A stretch of DNA of 64,000 nt from Nageia nagi (GCA_050084985.1 JBITNC010000001.1:2976001-3040000); one strand, 5' to 3'; positions 1-12,566 are shown, numbered from the stretch's first letter. Made by a program: numbers and translations. Notes: a model not told the origin generated them from the letters alone.

Positions 1-96
1 TATGATTATTTTTTATTTTGCTAGACGAATGAATGGTAGATTTGTTGGAAAAACTTAAAAGTAATCTTGGTTATATGGAATCCTTCAATTCCATCA
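1..96 (+). repeat. 5' LTR of A1, 3' end only
   Basis: These bases match the last 96 bp of the LTR at 12567-13038 with roughly eight differences by eye. They end in CCATCA, as that LTR does. The window start truncates the LTR. Confidence 0.85.
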
Positions 97-98
97 AG

Positions 99-111
99 TG
101 GTATTAGAGCC
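99..111 (+). other. Primer binding site of A1 (initiator tRNA-Met)
   Basis: TGGTATTAGAGCC lies two bases after the LTR end. It differs by one base from the usual plant site TGGTATCAGAGCC, which is intact in A2 at 16116-16128. Confidence 0.85.
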
Positions 112-178
112 ATTCTTGGAGTCTTCACTTCAATGTCCTCGAAGGTTATTCTTATTTTTTCTTCATCCAAATTATTGA

Positions 179-675
179 TGAAAGAATTGCACTATAAGTA
201 AAATAATCCTAATTGCCCAAGATTATATGAAAGTTATCTTAATCAACAAGACAACTAAGGTATAAACATTCTCACAAAATAATTCAAGATGTAAGTGGTT
301 CCTCTAAGTAGGAGTACATCCACTAACTAGATCTCACTTCATTCACAAATATAAATCTTTTACAATTCTTCTAATCTCATCTCCTAAACACTATCCTATA
401 ACATTACTCTAAAATTGATATGTGATAATAAAAAGAGAGCCTTCTATTTATAGGTCAAAATCCTTTTTTGGATTATCCTTTTACCCAATGTACAAAGGCA
501 TGACATGCAACTCCCTTTTACCTAAAGGGCATGCTTATGAAATGGAGTGTAAGATAAATTGCATTATCATATTCACTTAAATACTTAAGGTATCGAATGA
601 TACCCTTAAGTATTAATGAATTTACAAAGAGAATTATTACAAAACTTTTACAATAATGCATTATACATTTCAACA
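179..675 (-). repeat. 3' LTR of copia B1, with adjoining PPT
   Basis: On the minus strand the LTR starts TGTTGAAATG and ends TTCTTTCA. A purine tract (TAAGGGAGAG, 676-685) lies directly upstream on that strand and acts as the polypurine tract. It pairs with the LTR at 8154-8655. It contains the GTGGATGTACT and GGAACC motifs shared by all A/B/D LTRs here. Confidence 0.9.
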
Positions 676-685
676 CTCTCCCTTA

Positions 686-1409
686 ATGCAATATTGGGAT
701 AGAGCAAATAGGAGAGAAGAAAGAGCGTTCTCCTCCAAATAGATACAATCAAAGATAAAAACTTTTTACATATGTGAAGTAAGTAAGATCTAGTTTAAGA
801 TTCACTAATTTACCATTTTAGTAAATAGTTTACAATACAATCATTAACCATAACTGATTTCAATGTACATAAAAGTAGTCATCAAACTGGAAGTCATAGT
901 GAATCTCTAAGAGCTTGCATACTTGAAGTAAGTAATCTGTAAGTCATATGCAGCTCAAATAATAAGATTAGTTAGATGCAACATATTCATATCAACAAAG
1001 ATAGATGAATCAAACAAATACCATCGTTACGTGATTAATGGTGTATTATAAGTCATCATGAAGATGCCAAACTAAAATTAATAATCACCTACTGTATATA
1101 AAACATGTATTGATTACAATTACAAAATCGAGCAAAATAAAATGCACATATGAGTTCCTCACATATGGATAATTGAATAGTGCCAAAAGACACATATGAG
1201 TTCTTCATATGAGTTCTTCACACATGGACAACTGAACAGTGCTAGATTGGCCAATCTTTTGCTCTAAAAAATTTATACAAGAAGTTTTTCATGCAAAATG
1301 AACTTACCATGAAGGTGTACAACAAAATCAACACTATACAACATAAAATCCTCCTAAGGGTGAAGTTATCATTACAAATATGAATTCCACACAAGAATTA
1401 AAACTTTGC
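686..1409 (-). other. 3' untranslated region of B1 with tandem repeat
   Basis: This non-coding stretch lies between the end of pol and the PPT. Two degenerate units of about 45-50 bp lie at 1144-1190 and 1191-1241, built around CACATATGAGTTCCTCACA. The same repeat occurs in B2 at 30460-30550. No reading frame of note is present. Confidence 0.7.
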
Positions 1410-4343
1410 TCCCCTTTGAGGGAAACTTCACCAACCTGATAACATCCCTAAGATTACAAAATTGAGCTTTAGGAAGGGGTTTGGTGAATAAATTAATGGA
1501 TTTCAAGGTGGATGGATAATACTCTAGGTGTATGATACCATCAAGAACCTTCTTTTTAATAAAATAAGCCTATATTTTCACATGCTTTATTCTCTAATGG
1601 AACACATAATTTTTAGCTAAAGAAATAGCCAATTCATTATCTGAAGAAATCAAAGATGAGCCAGCTTGCTCATACCTAATTTTTTTCAAAAGATGCCTTA
1701 TCCAAATAGCTTCCTAGGTTGCAATAGACATGGCATGGTATTTAGCTTCTATGGTGAAAAGATAAATAGTAGGTTAGTTCTTGGTGGCCCAAGAGATAGC
1801 ACCTAAATGAATGCTAAAAACATATGCAGAGGTTGATTTTTTATCATCTTTATCTCCCCCATAGTTAGAATCTGAGAACCCTAAGAGAATAAATGAGGGT
1901 AACTTAGAATAATTGAGAGCAAGATCCTTTGTCTTTGCAACATACCTCAATATTTGCTTAATAGCATTGAGATGCTCAATATAAGGTTTTTGCATGAATT
2001 ATGCCATTATATTCACTGCAAAGGTAATGTATGGTTTAAAAATAGTCAAATATAGAAGACTATCAATTAATTAACTGTAAGCTATAACATTAGGCAATTG
2101 AGAGTTGAAGCTAAGGGACATAGTGATTCTAGGAGAGATTGGGATCATAACATGTCTACACTCCTTCATTCTAAACTTCTGTAAGATGTCAGTGCAATCC
2201 TTATATTGGTATACTTACATTCTAAGGTAGTAGTGCAAGAAACCAAGATTAGTCATTTCAAATGTTGCTTTGAGCTTAGATATACACTCTTGAATGATTT
2301 CATTATTATTCTCAGTAATCAAAAGATCATCCACATAAAGAAGAATCAAGACCACGTATTTTTCTTGATTGAGCACATATAAATTAGAATTAAAAAAATA
2401 CTTGGAGAATCCAATGTCTATAAAGTACCTTAAAATCTTCTTGTACCAAGCTCTAGGTGCTTGCTTAAGTCCATACAATGACTTCTTTAGCTTGCACACA
2501 AAAGACTCTTTGCCTTCCATAATAAACCCTTCTAGTTGATTCATGAAGATTTTTACATCCAAGTCACTGTTGAGAAATGCACTCTTGATGTTAAGTTGAA
2601 AAAATTTCCATCTTTAAGCTGCTAAAAAAGAAAAAATTATCCTTACAGTAGGCATCTTTGCTATAGGAGCAAAGGTTTCCTCATAATCTACATCATATTT
2701 CTGAATAAAATCTTTGGCTACTAACCTTACCTTGTATTTCTCAATATCCCCAACTAAATTGTACTTAATCTTGTAGATCCACTTATTACCAATCACATTT
2801 TTCTCATTGCGATAAGGAATCAAGTCTCAAGTTTTATTTTTCATAGACGTCTCATATTCCACTTTCATGGCTTCCATCTATCACTCGTGCTTATAAGCTT
2901 CTTTGAAAGATGAGGACTCATTCTTGTTATCAATTTTGGAAAATAAGGATTTGTTCAAGGTCATGCTCTTTGTAATCCTTTGTGACTTATCTATATTAAT
3001 ATCCAACTAGCTAGGTGCAATTGATGAGTCATCTGGATCATCAACATCCTCATTAGAAGGAATTTCTTCAGGAATTTCATTGAACTTTACATCCCTAGAA
3101 ATAAATACTCTTTTTATGATGGAAAGTAGAGCCTGTAGCCTCTATGTTGATTGTTATAACCTACAAAGATGCATTTTTTAGCTCTTTTATCTAACTTTTT
3201 TTTTTTTAATTTTTTTATAAAAATAATGTAGGAGAATGCTTCACAACCAAACACTCTAAGGTAAGAAATGTTAGATTTTATTCTTGTCCAGGATTCAAAA
3301 GGAGTTTTACCCTAAACTAATTTTTTGGGACACCTATCCAAGGCATAAATATCAATGCTCACTACTTCATCCCATAAGAAACTAGAAAGATTACCTAACA
3401 TGCATATAGCCATCTCTATAATTATCTTTTTTTTTTTTTTTATAATACTACTCTACTGAGGAGTGTCTGAAATTGTAAACTACCTCTTGATTTTAAATTT
3501 AGCACAATAAACATTGAACTCATTGCTATTATATTCTTATTATATAATCTCAACATCTTAATTTTAAGGTTAGTTTGATTTTCAACTAAGGTCTTAAAAT
3601 TCTTAAAACTTTCAAAAATTTTATCCTTATGCTCAAGTAGATAGCCAAATTGCATCCTACTAAAATCATCAATGAAGGTCAAGACATAAGATACTCCCTA
3701 AGTGACTTAGTCTAAAATGGATCCATCAAATCTGAATGCATAAGTTGAAGAGGTTGAGATGCTCTTATTGCTTTATCTTTTTTTAAACCTATATCTATTC
3801 ATTTTACCAAGAATGCACTTCTCACATAAATAGATTAAAGGTTAAATTAAAGGTAAACCTTCCATAACTCTTTGGTATTTCATGACTTGAATACTCTTAT
3901 GGTTAAGGTGCCCTAATAGATGGTGCCAAATTTTACCTATAGAACACATATTTAGAGCAAGACACATCTTTGTTGGAACTTAATCCATAATGTAGAGATC
4001 ATCTTTTACTAACCCTTTAAATAATGTGAAAAGTCCTTTCTTAATTCACCAAGATTGAAAGTCAAACTCAAATGAGTACCCTTTTTTTGTAACTTATATC
4101 ATGGTGAGAAAATTCATCCAAGTAGGAACATAGAACATATTATCAAGAACCTTCACATGAATCAATATACTCCCAATTTCTTATACATCAAGAATAGAAT
4201 TATCATCGATCATAACTGCATCTTTCTTATACTTATGAAAATTTTTAAACTTATCTTTTTCAAAGCATAAGTGATTAGTGCAACCATAATCAATAATTTA
4301 ATCAAATAAAAAAGTACGAGACATGGAGTAGAGCATAATAGTA
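1410..4343 (-). pseudogene. pol: Copia pol of B1 (protease, integrase, RT, RNase H), broken
   Basis: In minus-strand order: a protease active-site segment near 4190-4310 reads DYGCTNH where copia has DSGCTNH, so the serine position is lost. Next are an integrase segment (3440-3682, beginning MTFIDDFSR), the RT N-terminus (2614-2823, with NVIGNKWIYKIKYN), the RT core (2215-2562) with intact YVDDLL at 2327-2338 and LKQAPRAWY, and RNase H (1774-1995, with SDSNYGG). Frames change between segments and stops interrupt them. The family normally encodes one polyprotein of about 1,300 residues. It shares its RT with B2 and B3, so one family is present. Confidence 0.88.
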
Positions 4344-4344
4344 A

Positions 4345-5294
4345 ATCTAACTTTTATATTCTTTTTCCCTTTGAAGTTCTTTACATTTCCATTGCCCTTG
4401 TTCTTTTCTTCTCTTTTTTTTGTAGCAATCAATTTTTTTATGACCATGGATACAATAAAAGTTACAATTTCTATTGAAATTTACCTTGGAATTTAGTTTG
4501 CTTACCTTACCTTTTCCATCTCTTTGCTTGAAGTAGTTATTGTTGCTATGATTACTGTTGTTATCATGATTACTGTTATTACTGTGATTACCCTTTTTCT
4601 CAAAACTTTGGAAGGAAAAAGGATAAGATTTCTTATGATGATTAAACTTCTTATTGAAAGGACTTTTGGTAGCTCTTAGAGTAATATTATTATCCTTTGG
4701 AGAAGAAATAAATAACTTTTTGTTAAGAGTTTTCTCATGCTTTAAAAAGAGCTTAGAAAGGTTCTCAAAGGAGAAGACTTCTTCTTCATCATCAAACTTA
4801 GTCTTAATAACCATCACAAAGTTACTAAAATTTAAAGAAAATTTTTAGATAATGATGAAGACCATGAAATCATCATTGATCTAATTTCATCCACAAGTAA
4901 CAAGTTAGGTCTTAAGGTCAATGATTTTATTCAAGTATATGTCAACACTTTCATCTTCCCCTTGATAAGATTGAAGCAACTTTTGAAGAATAGTGAACCT
5001 TTTAGAAAACTTAGATCCAAAGTAGATATTCTTAAGCTTATATAAGCTTCTTTTACTAAGGTTGAGGTTGAAATCATAAGGAGCACATCATTTAACACTA
5101 CATAAAAAATCAGATGTTGCCAATTCATTCTTCATGTTGTAAGCCTCAAGTGTTTTCTCATTTGTAGGAGCAACAAGATTCTCATTCACTATTTACCAAA
5201 GCTTTCTTACCTGTAATTCAACTCTCATCTGAGGTTCTCAAATGCCAAAGTTAGAATCATCAAGAATGTGTTTGGATAAGAAGGTGTCTTCCAT
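4345..5294 (-). pseudogene. gag: Copia gag of B1, broken
   Basis: The likely start codon is at 5294, where the peptide begins MEDTFLSKH. The frame is lost within 20 residues. The C-terminal half (4347-4817) is a 156-residue open frame rich in Asn, His and Lys. It ends in a zinc knuckle, CNFYCIHGHKKIDC, with one extra residue between the first two cysteines compared with the usual CX2CX4HX4C. Gag forms the virus-like particle and binds the element RNA. B3 carries a homologous knuckle near 34530. Confidence 0.8.
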
Positions 5295-5569
5295 TTGCTA
5301 CATAAGAATATGAATAAATAATAAGTATGTGGTTCAAAAATAACATTACATGTTAAGTTTTAATCCAAGTAAATAATACATGTTAAATTTAACACGAGAT
5401 ATGCTTGATTTGATTCATAAATGCAAATATTTTACAACTCAAATAAACATCCCATGTACTCAAATACTTTTTGTCATCATAAGAACTGTAGATGAAGAGT
5501 GATATTATTGAAGCTTATTTTCTTGTCTAAAATTAGGTTTTCATCTGGATACCCAAAAGATGGAGCCTA

Positions 5570-5940
5570 GGTACTACTAATCCTCAACCAGTATGCCTTA
5601 GGTAGTATTACGCTCTTATAAGGAGAAGTACCTATTATTTTATAAAGTTATGATGTATATTGGATCGACTAAATTATTATTCTTGATTTGATTTCAAATT
5701 ATCCTCTTAGGTTATCAAGATAATTCCTGAATGGACATAAGAACATGTGGTATCACTACACATATGCCTGACCACCTATTAGAGTTATATCCAGGCCAAC
5801 AGAGGACTTAAGAGAAATTGATAAGTATAGACTTTTCACCATTTGGATTGTCAAACTTAAAGGTTCCAATCTGCTTGTCTTCACCTCATAGATCTCCAAA
5901 TAAGTCATGTTGCAAAATGTACATGTAGATTTATTCATTT
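5570..5940 (-). other. Conserved leader block with small reading frame (B1)
   Basis: About 350 bp upstream of gag align, in reverse complement, with 22840-23193 on the plus strand (element E). The block starts at an ATG at 5908 (MTYLEIYEV) and contains a stop at 5810-5808 that matches the stop of the 33-codon frame in E. B1 has one net base fewer, so its frame runs past that stop as a 60-residue artefact. The shared peptide end is aromatic, then Asp/Asn-Pro-X-Gly-Glu. Conservation continues about 200 bp past the stop, so RNA structure is an alternative to coding. Confidence 0.5.
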
Positions 5941-8140
5941 TAAGGGGTTGCTCATTTCAATATTTATGATTTTTCATAAGTAAATAAAATAAAAATGTGA
6001 AACATGAAGATAAATAAAATATCATCCATTTGAAATTTGAAACCTAAGATTCCAATGGGTTTTATTTACCAACCCTTAAAGGACATCTTTACATCATTCT
6101 TTATTTGCAAAAGTCCATTCCATATTTTGCATAAGAAAGTAGAAATTAAGGAGTCATCAAATGCATCATAAATTAAAAAATTATGTAATAAGCATGCATT
6201 ATTCCCATAGCTTAAACATTTCAAGTAAGCACTCATCATTTTCTATACAAGAACTAGTCCATTCATAAGATTTTTAAAGTAAACATTTAAAAGGCATAAA
6301 TATGCATTATTTCCTCAATTTGCATAAGTTTGTCTATCACTTTGCAATATAAATACTTAAAATGCATTTTTTAACTTAAAAAATAAGTAAGGAGCATGCA
6401 TCATGCTATTTGCATAAGTTAACTTTGCATAAAGAATTTAGAGAGATAGATAGACATGCAATGCAATATCTATATAAAATTTAAGTAAAAAAAATGTATA
6501 CAAGTTTTCCCCTCTTTACTTAAAATTTATTCCCTAAAGATAGCATACTAGTTTTACTTAGAAATTTAAATTAGGAAAGAGAAAAAATTATAAGCATTAA
6601 TGCCAACAATAAACATTATAAAAAGACTTAAATAAATTAATTTTAGGCATTAAAAAAATTACCTTAAAAAATGTCTACTTTAAAATTATTTTCTCTATTT
6701 AAACAAGAATTTAATAAGCCATTATGCTCCTACTAGTACTTGAGAGAAAAAATTAAATATATTTAATGTAATTTTACCCAAGCACTCCAAGTAAAATAAA
6801 ATAATACTCTAAGTCAGATTCTATTAATAATGGAGTACTTCTTAGTAAAAAAAAAAAATGCATTTAGGTACAAAGTGATGGCTCCCCCTTTTTACCAAGA
6901 AGGAGAATACGTTACTTTATAGGTGCATTTAATAGGAATAAATGGCTTACAAGCAAAAACAAATTAAATACCCAATAATTATTGGGAGAAAGAGTAAACA
7001 AAAAAATTGAGGGAGATATAAACTAAAAAAATGGGAAAGGTGCAGGAGAAAGAGGGTGTGGGCATGGAGGTCAAAGGCTAAGCATAGCCTGGCAAGGGCG
7101 AGATAGCGCATATGGGTGAGATGGTTTACGATAAAAAAACCAAAGTGGGAAATGTTGCATGTAGACTATGATAGACTATGGGCATAGAATAGCTCAAAGA
7201 GAGGTCATAGAGCTAGTCGATAGATCTGTGCATAGCAAGAAGATGAGATGGAGGGTAAATACTAGCCACATGAGCGGGATAAGATGTTAGAAGATCTCCA
7301 CATAAGCAAAGGAGAATGAGGTGACGATGAAGAGATGTGGGGGCTTGGCAAGGGCTTACATGATGAAAGGAGGGAAGAACTAATCGATCAGAAAAGAGGG
7401 AAGTGGTCAGCTAAGAGGTGGCACTTAGAAGTAGCTAGGGAGGTGTTTGAAACCCTTAAACCAATAGAGAGGGCCCCAAAATAGTCACCAAAAGAAAGAA
7501 AAAAAAACTTTCAAAAAATTAATGTATGTGTAAAAAAAAGGTATACTATTTTTTTAAAGTTGTTTTCTTCCCCTTTTTGATACCAAATATGTAATAAACA
7601 TAACTTCTATTTTAAACACAACATTATTGATATACAAGATTGATTATATTACAAAATAATATAACAAATAATTGATATACAATATAAATTTTTTTTTATT
7701 TAACTAGATAAAAAAAACTTGGTAAAAATATTGTATATTAACCCCTTTAACTAGGGATTATTATCAATGGTTTAAGAAAAAAATTATTAATCAATGCTAC
7801 TAACAAATAAAAGGTTAGTAAAATAATTGCATTACATACTATCCTTTTAAAAGGTATATCATGTATTAAGCATTTTGTAAAAAAAAATGCTACTAACATA
7901 AGAGGTTAGTATAAGAAAAAATTACTTACATTGCCATTTTGCTCATATTTTGCAAAAAAATAAGCTTACATATCTTACAAAATATGTTAGTATCTAATGC
8001 AATAATCCAAAAAATAACCAAAGGAGGAGAAAATTTATACCTTTTTTAGTTTTATCTCACCAATGGGGTGTAAGATGAGGAATGAAGAATGATCACCAAG
8101 ATGTAACTTTCACACCAAGAAAAAGAGCTTTCACACCTAG
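5941..8140 (-). other. Long leader of B1, including C-rich block
   Basis: No coding motif is visible. The stretch is AT-rich except 7025-7460, which is G-rich on the plus strand and therefore C-rich in the element RNA. Comparable blocks lie at 27900-28330 in D and 21290-21830 in E at similar positions. Confidence 0.6.
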
Positions 8141-8152
8141 CTCTGATATCAA
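8141..8152 (-). other. Primer binding site of B1
   Basis: On the minus strand this reads TTGATATCAGAG just inside the 5' LTR. It matches the initiator-Met site with one change (TGGTATCAGAG). Confidence 0.8.
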
Positions 8153-8153
8153 A

Positions 8154-8655
8154 TGAAAGAATTGCACTATAACTAAAGCAATCCTAATTGCCCAAGATTA
8201 TATAAAAGCTCTTTCAATCAACAAGACAACTAAAGCATAAATATTTTCACAAAATAATTCAAGATGTAAATGGTTCCTCCAACTAGAAGTACATCCACCA
8301 ACTAGATCTCACTTCATTCATAAATATGAATCTCTTACAATTCTCCTAATCTCATCTCCTAAACACTATTCTATAACATAACTTTACTCCAAAAATTGGT
8401 TGTGATCACAAAGAGGGAGCCTTTTATTTATAGGCCAAAATCCCTTTTTAGATCACCCTTTTACCCAATGTACAAAGGCATGACATGCAACTCCTTTTTA
8501 CCCAAGGGGCATGCTCATGACATGGAGTGTAAGAGAAGTTACATTATCATATTCACTTAAATACTTAAGGTATCTAATGATACCCTTAAGTATTAGTGAA
8601 TTTACAAAGATGATTATTACAAAAGCTTTACAATAATGCATTATACATTCCAATA
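8154..8655 (-). repeat. 5' LTR of copia B1
   Basis: This pairs with 179-675. The outer end has decayed from CAACA to CAATA. A TATA-like box, CCTATAAATAAAAG on the minus strand, lies at about 8422-8434, followed by the conserved GTGGATGTACT and GGAACC motif. Confidence 0.9.
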
Positions 8656-9278
8656 GTTGAGGTAAAGGGTTGAAGGTTTAATCTACCTCTTCTTATCAAA
8701 TTTTTGCTTTTATCACTAACCTCGTTTGGTTTCTTAATGATGAGTTTAAGTCTAGCAAAATTTGATTAAAGAGGATAGTTTAATTTTTTACTAAAAATTT
8801 GTTAATTGCAATTTTTAAATAAAATTGCTTAATGTGTAGTAATAATACGCAAATTTTGAATCTCTTTGCTTAGATGGATTGTTATAACTTAAAATTGTAA
8901 GTTTCTATTTAGTATAGAAATAATTAAAAGTCTTGTAATTTATAGTATTTGCAACACTACTATAATGCTATTGCACAAATATTTTTACAATATGTTTGTA
9001 AAACTTATAGTGCAAGCATGCAAAATTTGTTTGTTTTAAAAAAAACAAAAAAAATTTCTATCCCTTTTTATTTGCAATTTTTTGTTATGTTTGCAAAATG
9101 GGATTACACAAGTTATTGTTGCAAGTTTACAAAATCTAATTTATGATTTTTATAATGTAGTAATCCCCTCAAATTTCTTGCAAGAAAGTTAAATATATAT
9201 ATTTATATCCTTACAATTTTTTTTAACAAAAAAAGGAAAAAACTTGCAATTGTTTTTGTAATATGCATTACAAAAGGA

Positions 9279-9283
<5 letters not shown>

Positions 9284-9319
<36 letters not shown>
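9284..9319. repeat. (TA)n microsatellite
   Basis: About 18 TA units in the AT-rich part of A1. A shorter run follows at 9442-9459. Confidence 0.95.
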
Positions 9320-9322
<3 letters not shown>

Positions 9323-11487
9323 AAAGTTATATATATAATTTTTTTTATCTGTTTTTAATTTAAAAAAATAGATTTTTTATTATTTAAAAAAAATTTAAAT
9401 TCTTTTTTAATAATATAAAATTAAAAAAAAAGTTTTTATTATATATATATATATATTTTTTATTTTTTTCAAATTAACAAAAAAAGTTGGCCTGGCGTTG
9501 ATCACCCAAGGGGCCATGTTGGCTGCACCCTAGGCATGTGCTCAAGCTGCCCCAGGGGGCTACGCTGCTCAAGCCCTTTATCTGCTTTTGAGTGTGCTTT
9601 CGTGCAACTCTAATTTGCCCTCTTTTTTGCTCCTTTTGCAAAATTTTCCTATTTTAGCCCATCCTTCCTGCCTTGTTTTTAAATACTTCTAAATATATTA
9701 TTTTTTCAACAAAGGGGCTCTTTTGGGCATCTTTTATAAAAAAATAAAAAGCTAAAGTATTATTTTAATAAGGGAATCTTTTTTAAAAAAGAGAGTAAGT
9801 TATCTTTTTTTACCATATGGGATATGGTTTTTCTAAAAATAAATATTCTTGTTATTTACAAAGATAAAATATTTACAAATTTGTTATTTAAATATTTACA
9901 AATGAAAAATATTTAAATACAAAGCACACTAGTGCGTTTAATTTATCATGTGCAATTTTTTACTTTATGGCAAGGAATGTGACCTTTCTTAAATTTTAAG
10001 TAAAGCTTAAAATTATTATTTAAAACTTTTAACATTAAAACTTTTTACAAGTATGCACATGTTTATGTTTTATAAATTTAACCATTTTTTTTGTTAAAGT
10101 TTGCAAAATATTACAAGGTAAATTCTTTTCCAAAATTATATGACTTAGATAAAATCATAGATTATATTTATAATCTTATGAGAATTAATAGCAAATATTG
10201 CAATTGTACATATTTAAGTTACCTTTTGAATGTAAAATTAATGTCCAATACATTGCAACCTAAATTTTGCACACTTTGCAAGTTTAAATCTATTTTTTTT
10301 TCACTTTGTTAAAATAAAGATTTGTTATGCATATTTTCTTTGTTATGGATATGCATAGTGTAAATATGCATAATGTGATATGTTTGGAGTGCATAATATT
10401 TTAAATTTAAGTAAAAATATCTTCCAAACTTTAATATGCACTATTATTCTTGATTACAATGCTATGTAAATTTATTGTGGATGTGCATAGTGTTTGAAGT
10501 GAGATTTAAAGATAATTTCTTTCAAATTTTGATATGCACAATCCTTATTGGTTGCATTAATTTATATTGCAAAATTTTTAGTAGGCTTAATGTGCATTAG
10601 ATTATAAATTTCTAGTTAATATGGATATTTTTTGAAGTAAAACTATCTCTTTTTTAATCTTATATTGGATGGAAAACTTTCTTGTTTGTGCACATTGATC
10701 TTACGTTGGGTACAAATTCTTATTGGAGTAAAGTTTGTAAACTTACTAAACATTAGAATTATTATGTATTAATATTTAATTTTTTTGCTTATACAATTTG
10801 GTTAACATAGTTGTTGGAGTGAAAAGTATTTAAACTTTCTCTACAAGGCTTATTAAGGATATTGATAATGCAATATTAATCTTGCTTTGGAAAGGAAGTG
10901 TACAAGTACCTTTGGAAAATAGACATTCCTCCTACATTTGTCGAGCTTTATCATTTATTTCATTTATTAATGAAGTTACCCTTAAGGGGGAGTACAAAAT
11001 CCAAACATCTCTTTATCAAAAAGTAATTTTTTGGTGAGACTTTGTGTTTATTGTCCATCAAAACAAAACTTCATTGATATTTTTTACCTAAATTCTATTT
11101 GCTAGGGTTGGTAAATTTATTCTCAAGAAGGTTTAAGTAATGCTTACTTTATCTTTAGGAGGATTATGACCATAAGTATTATCTTGGCATCTTCATGATG
11201 ACTTATAGTGCATTATTTGCCATATTTTTTACTTCCATGATAATGGATTATTTATCGCATTGCTACTTGTAGTGTATAGAGTGATTAAAAAGGTTGTTTT
11301 TTATTTATAACTACATTTTTAGATTACTTGAAAAGGTTCGATCTCCTTTGTGATTGTTAAATGTTGGAGTGGTTAAGAAGGTTCAACCTTCTCCACATTA
11401 CAATCTTTGATAGAAAATTACATCCTTGTTGGATGAATGCTACCTTTTTTTCATTATATACATCTTAACTAGTAGCATGGTTAAGAT

Positions 11488-11659
11488 GACATCTTGACTC
11501 ACACTTGGTAAAGTCAAATTTATTTATTGTGACGTATTGACTCATTCTTGGTAAAGTCAAGTTTATTACTTATGGCATCTTGAATCACTCTTGATAAAAT
11601 CTAATTTATTCATTATGGTATCTTGACTCACTCTTGGTAAAGTCAAGTTTATTTTATTT
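11488..11659 (+). repeat. 43-bp tandem repeat, four copies, in A1
   Basis: Units start at 11488, 11531, 11574 and 11617, exactly 43 bp apart. Each contains CTTGACTCACTCTTGGTAAA or a close variant. Element D has only a single diverged equivalent at this point in its homologous region (about 24600-24655), so the array grew after the families split. Confidence 0.9.
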
Positions 11660-12025
11660 GAGGTTTATGCTTTTCCTTATAAATCTTGGCCTTATGTTTG
11701 ATCAAGTTGGCATTTGTGTCTTAACAATCTAAATTTAGTGCTTTAGTTAAGTTATTTTTTGATTATTTATGACATGGTTAAGAGAACATGGTCATATAAG
11801 TGTTTGTTTGATGAACTTATCATCAAGAGGGAGAATTAAAATTATGAAATATTATGATATGATGACACCTTTATATATTCTCAACAAATATAGAATAATG
11901 ATCTAAAATAAACAAATACAAAAATCAAAAACCAATTTTTTTATAAAGATTGATGATATTTTTTTATATCATTGGTTAAGAATACATATCACTTGGTTGA
12001 TAGTGAATTTGTTGGTATTACGCAC

Positions 12026-12089
12026 ATATGATATTGTTAATATCATATTATATTGGTGTTGTGCACATATGATATTATTAATATCATGT
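12026..12089. repeat. 41-bp repeat carrying a palindrome, two copies
   Basis: ATATGATATTGTTAATATCA (from 12026) and ATATGATATTATTAATATCA (from 12067) each fold into a near-perfect hairpin. They start 41 bp apart, and a CACATATG or CACATGTG context recurs downstream to 12165. Confidence 0.8.
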
Positions 12090-12566
12090 TATTAATGATA
12101 CATTTTTTATGCACATGTGATATATAGTTGATGATGTATGCCATCTTTGATGTTGTGCATATGTGATGACTTGGTATTTTTTGATTAGTTTTTGGATGAA
12201 CTCTATCTTATATGAGTATATATGATGTATTTAATTGATCTTATTTATGAGCTATTTGTATCTTGTAGGTTCTTCTTGAGATTATAGGTTATTTCGGGTA
12301 TGCAAGCTCATGCAGGCTCATCATATCAACATATTGTTGAATGACTACTTTTATACAAAGAAACCATTCCTTTAGTTAGTGATGGCATTGTAAAATCATT
12401 TGTTAAAATGGTTTAATAGTTGAGCCATTGTATAACCATCTATATTCTATTACTTTCTTAAAGATATAAAAGTTCTTATCTCCACTTGTATCTCTTTGAA
12501 GGAGAAATCTCTCATACTTTCTCTTTTTCTTTTCAACTCTCTACCCAATATTACATTAAAGATGAG

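Larger units (their letters stand above)
179..8655 (-). mobile_element. Full-length degenerate Ty1/copia retrotransposon B1
   Basis: The element runs from LTR to LTR (179-675 and 8154-8655) with copia order on the minus strand: PBS, long leader, gag, protease, integrase, RT, RNase H, PPT. It is flanked by ATTGA (174-178) and GTTGA (8656-8660), a 5-bp target duplication with one change. The uninterrupted sister A2 reads across the insertion site near 16185 (GTTGAGGTAAA), which confirms the boundaries. At about 8.5 kb it is long for copia because of a roughly 2.9-kb leader. All coding frames are broken, so it is inactive. Confidence 0.9.
8661..12566 (+). other. Interior of A1, non-coding
   Basis: This region is AT-rich with short open frames that look random. 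It aligns with A2 from 16189 to about 18231. That match ends near a purine tract (CTTAAGGGGGAG, 10980-10991). A GC-richer patch lies at 9485-9580. The part after 10990 is a 3' untranslated region with tandem repeats, homologous in reverse to 23700-24800 of D and, at its end, to 38100-38460 of B3. A polypurine-like AAAGATGAG precedes the 3' LTR. Confidence 0.7.
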
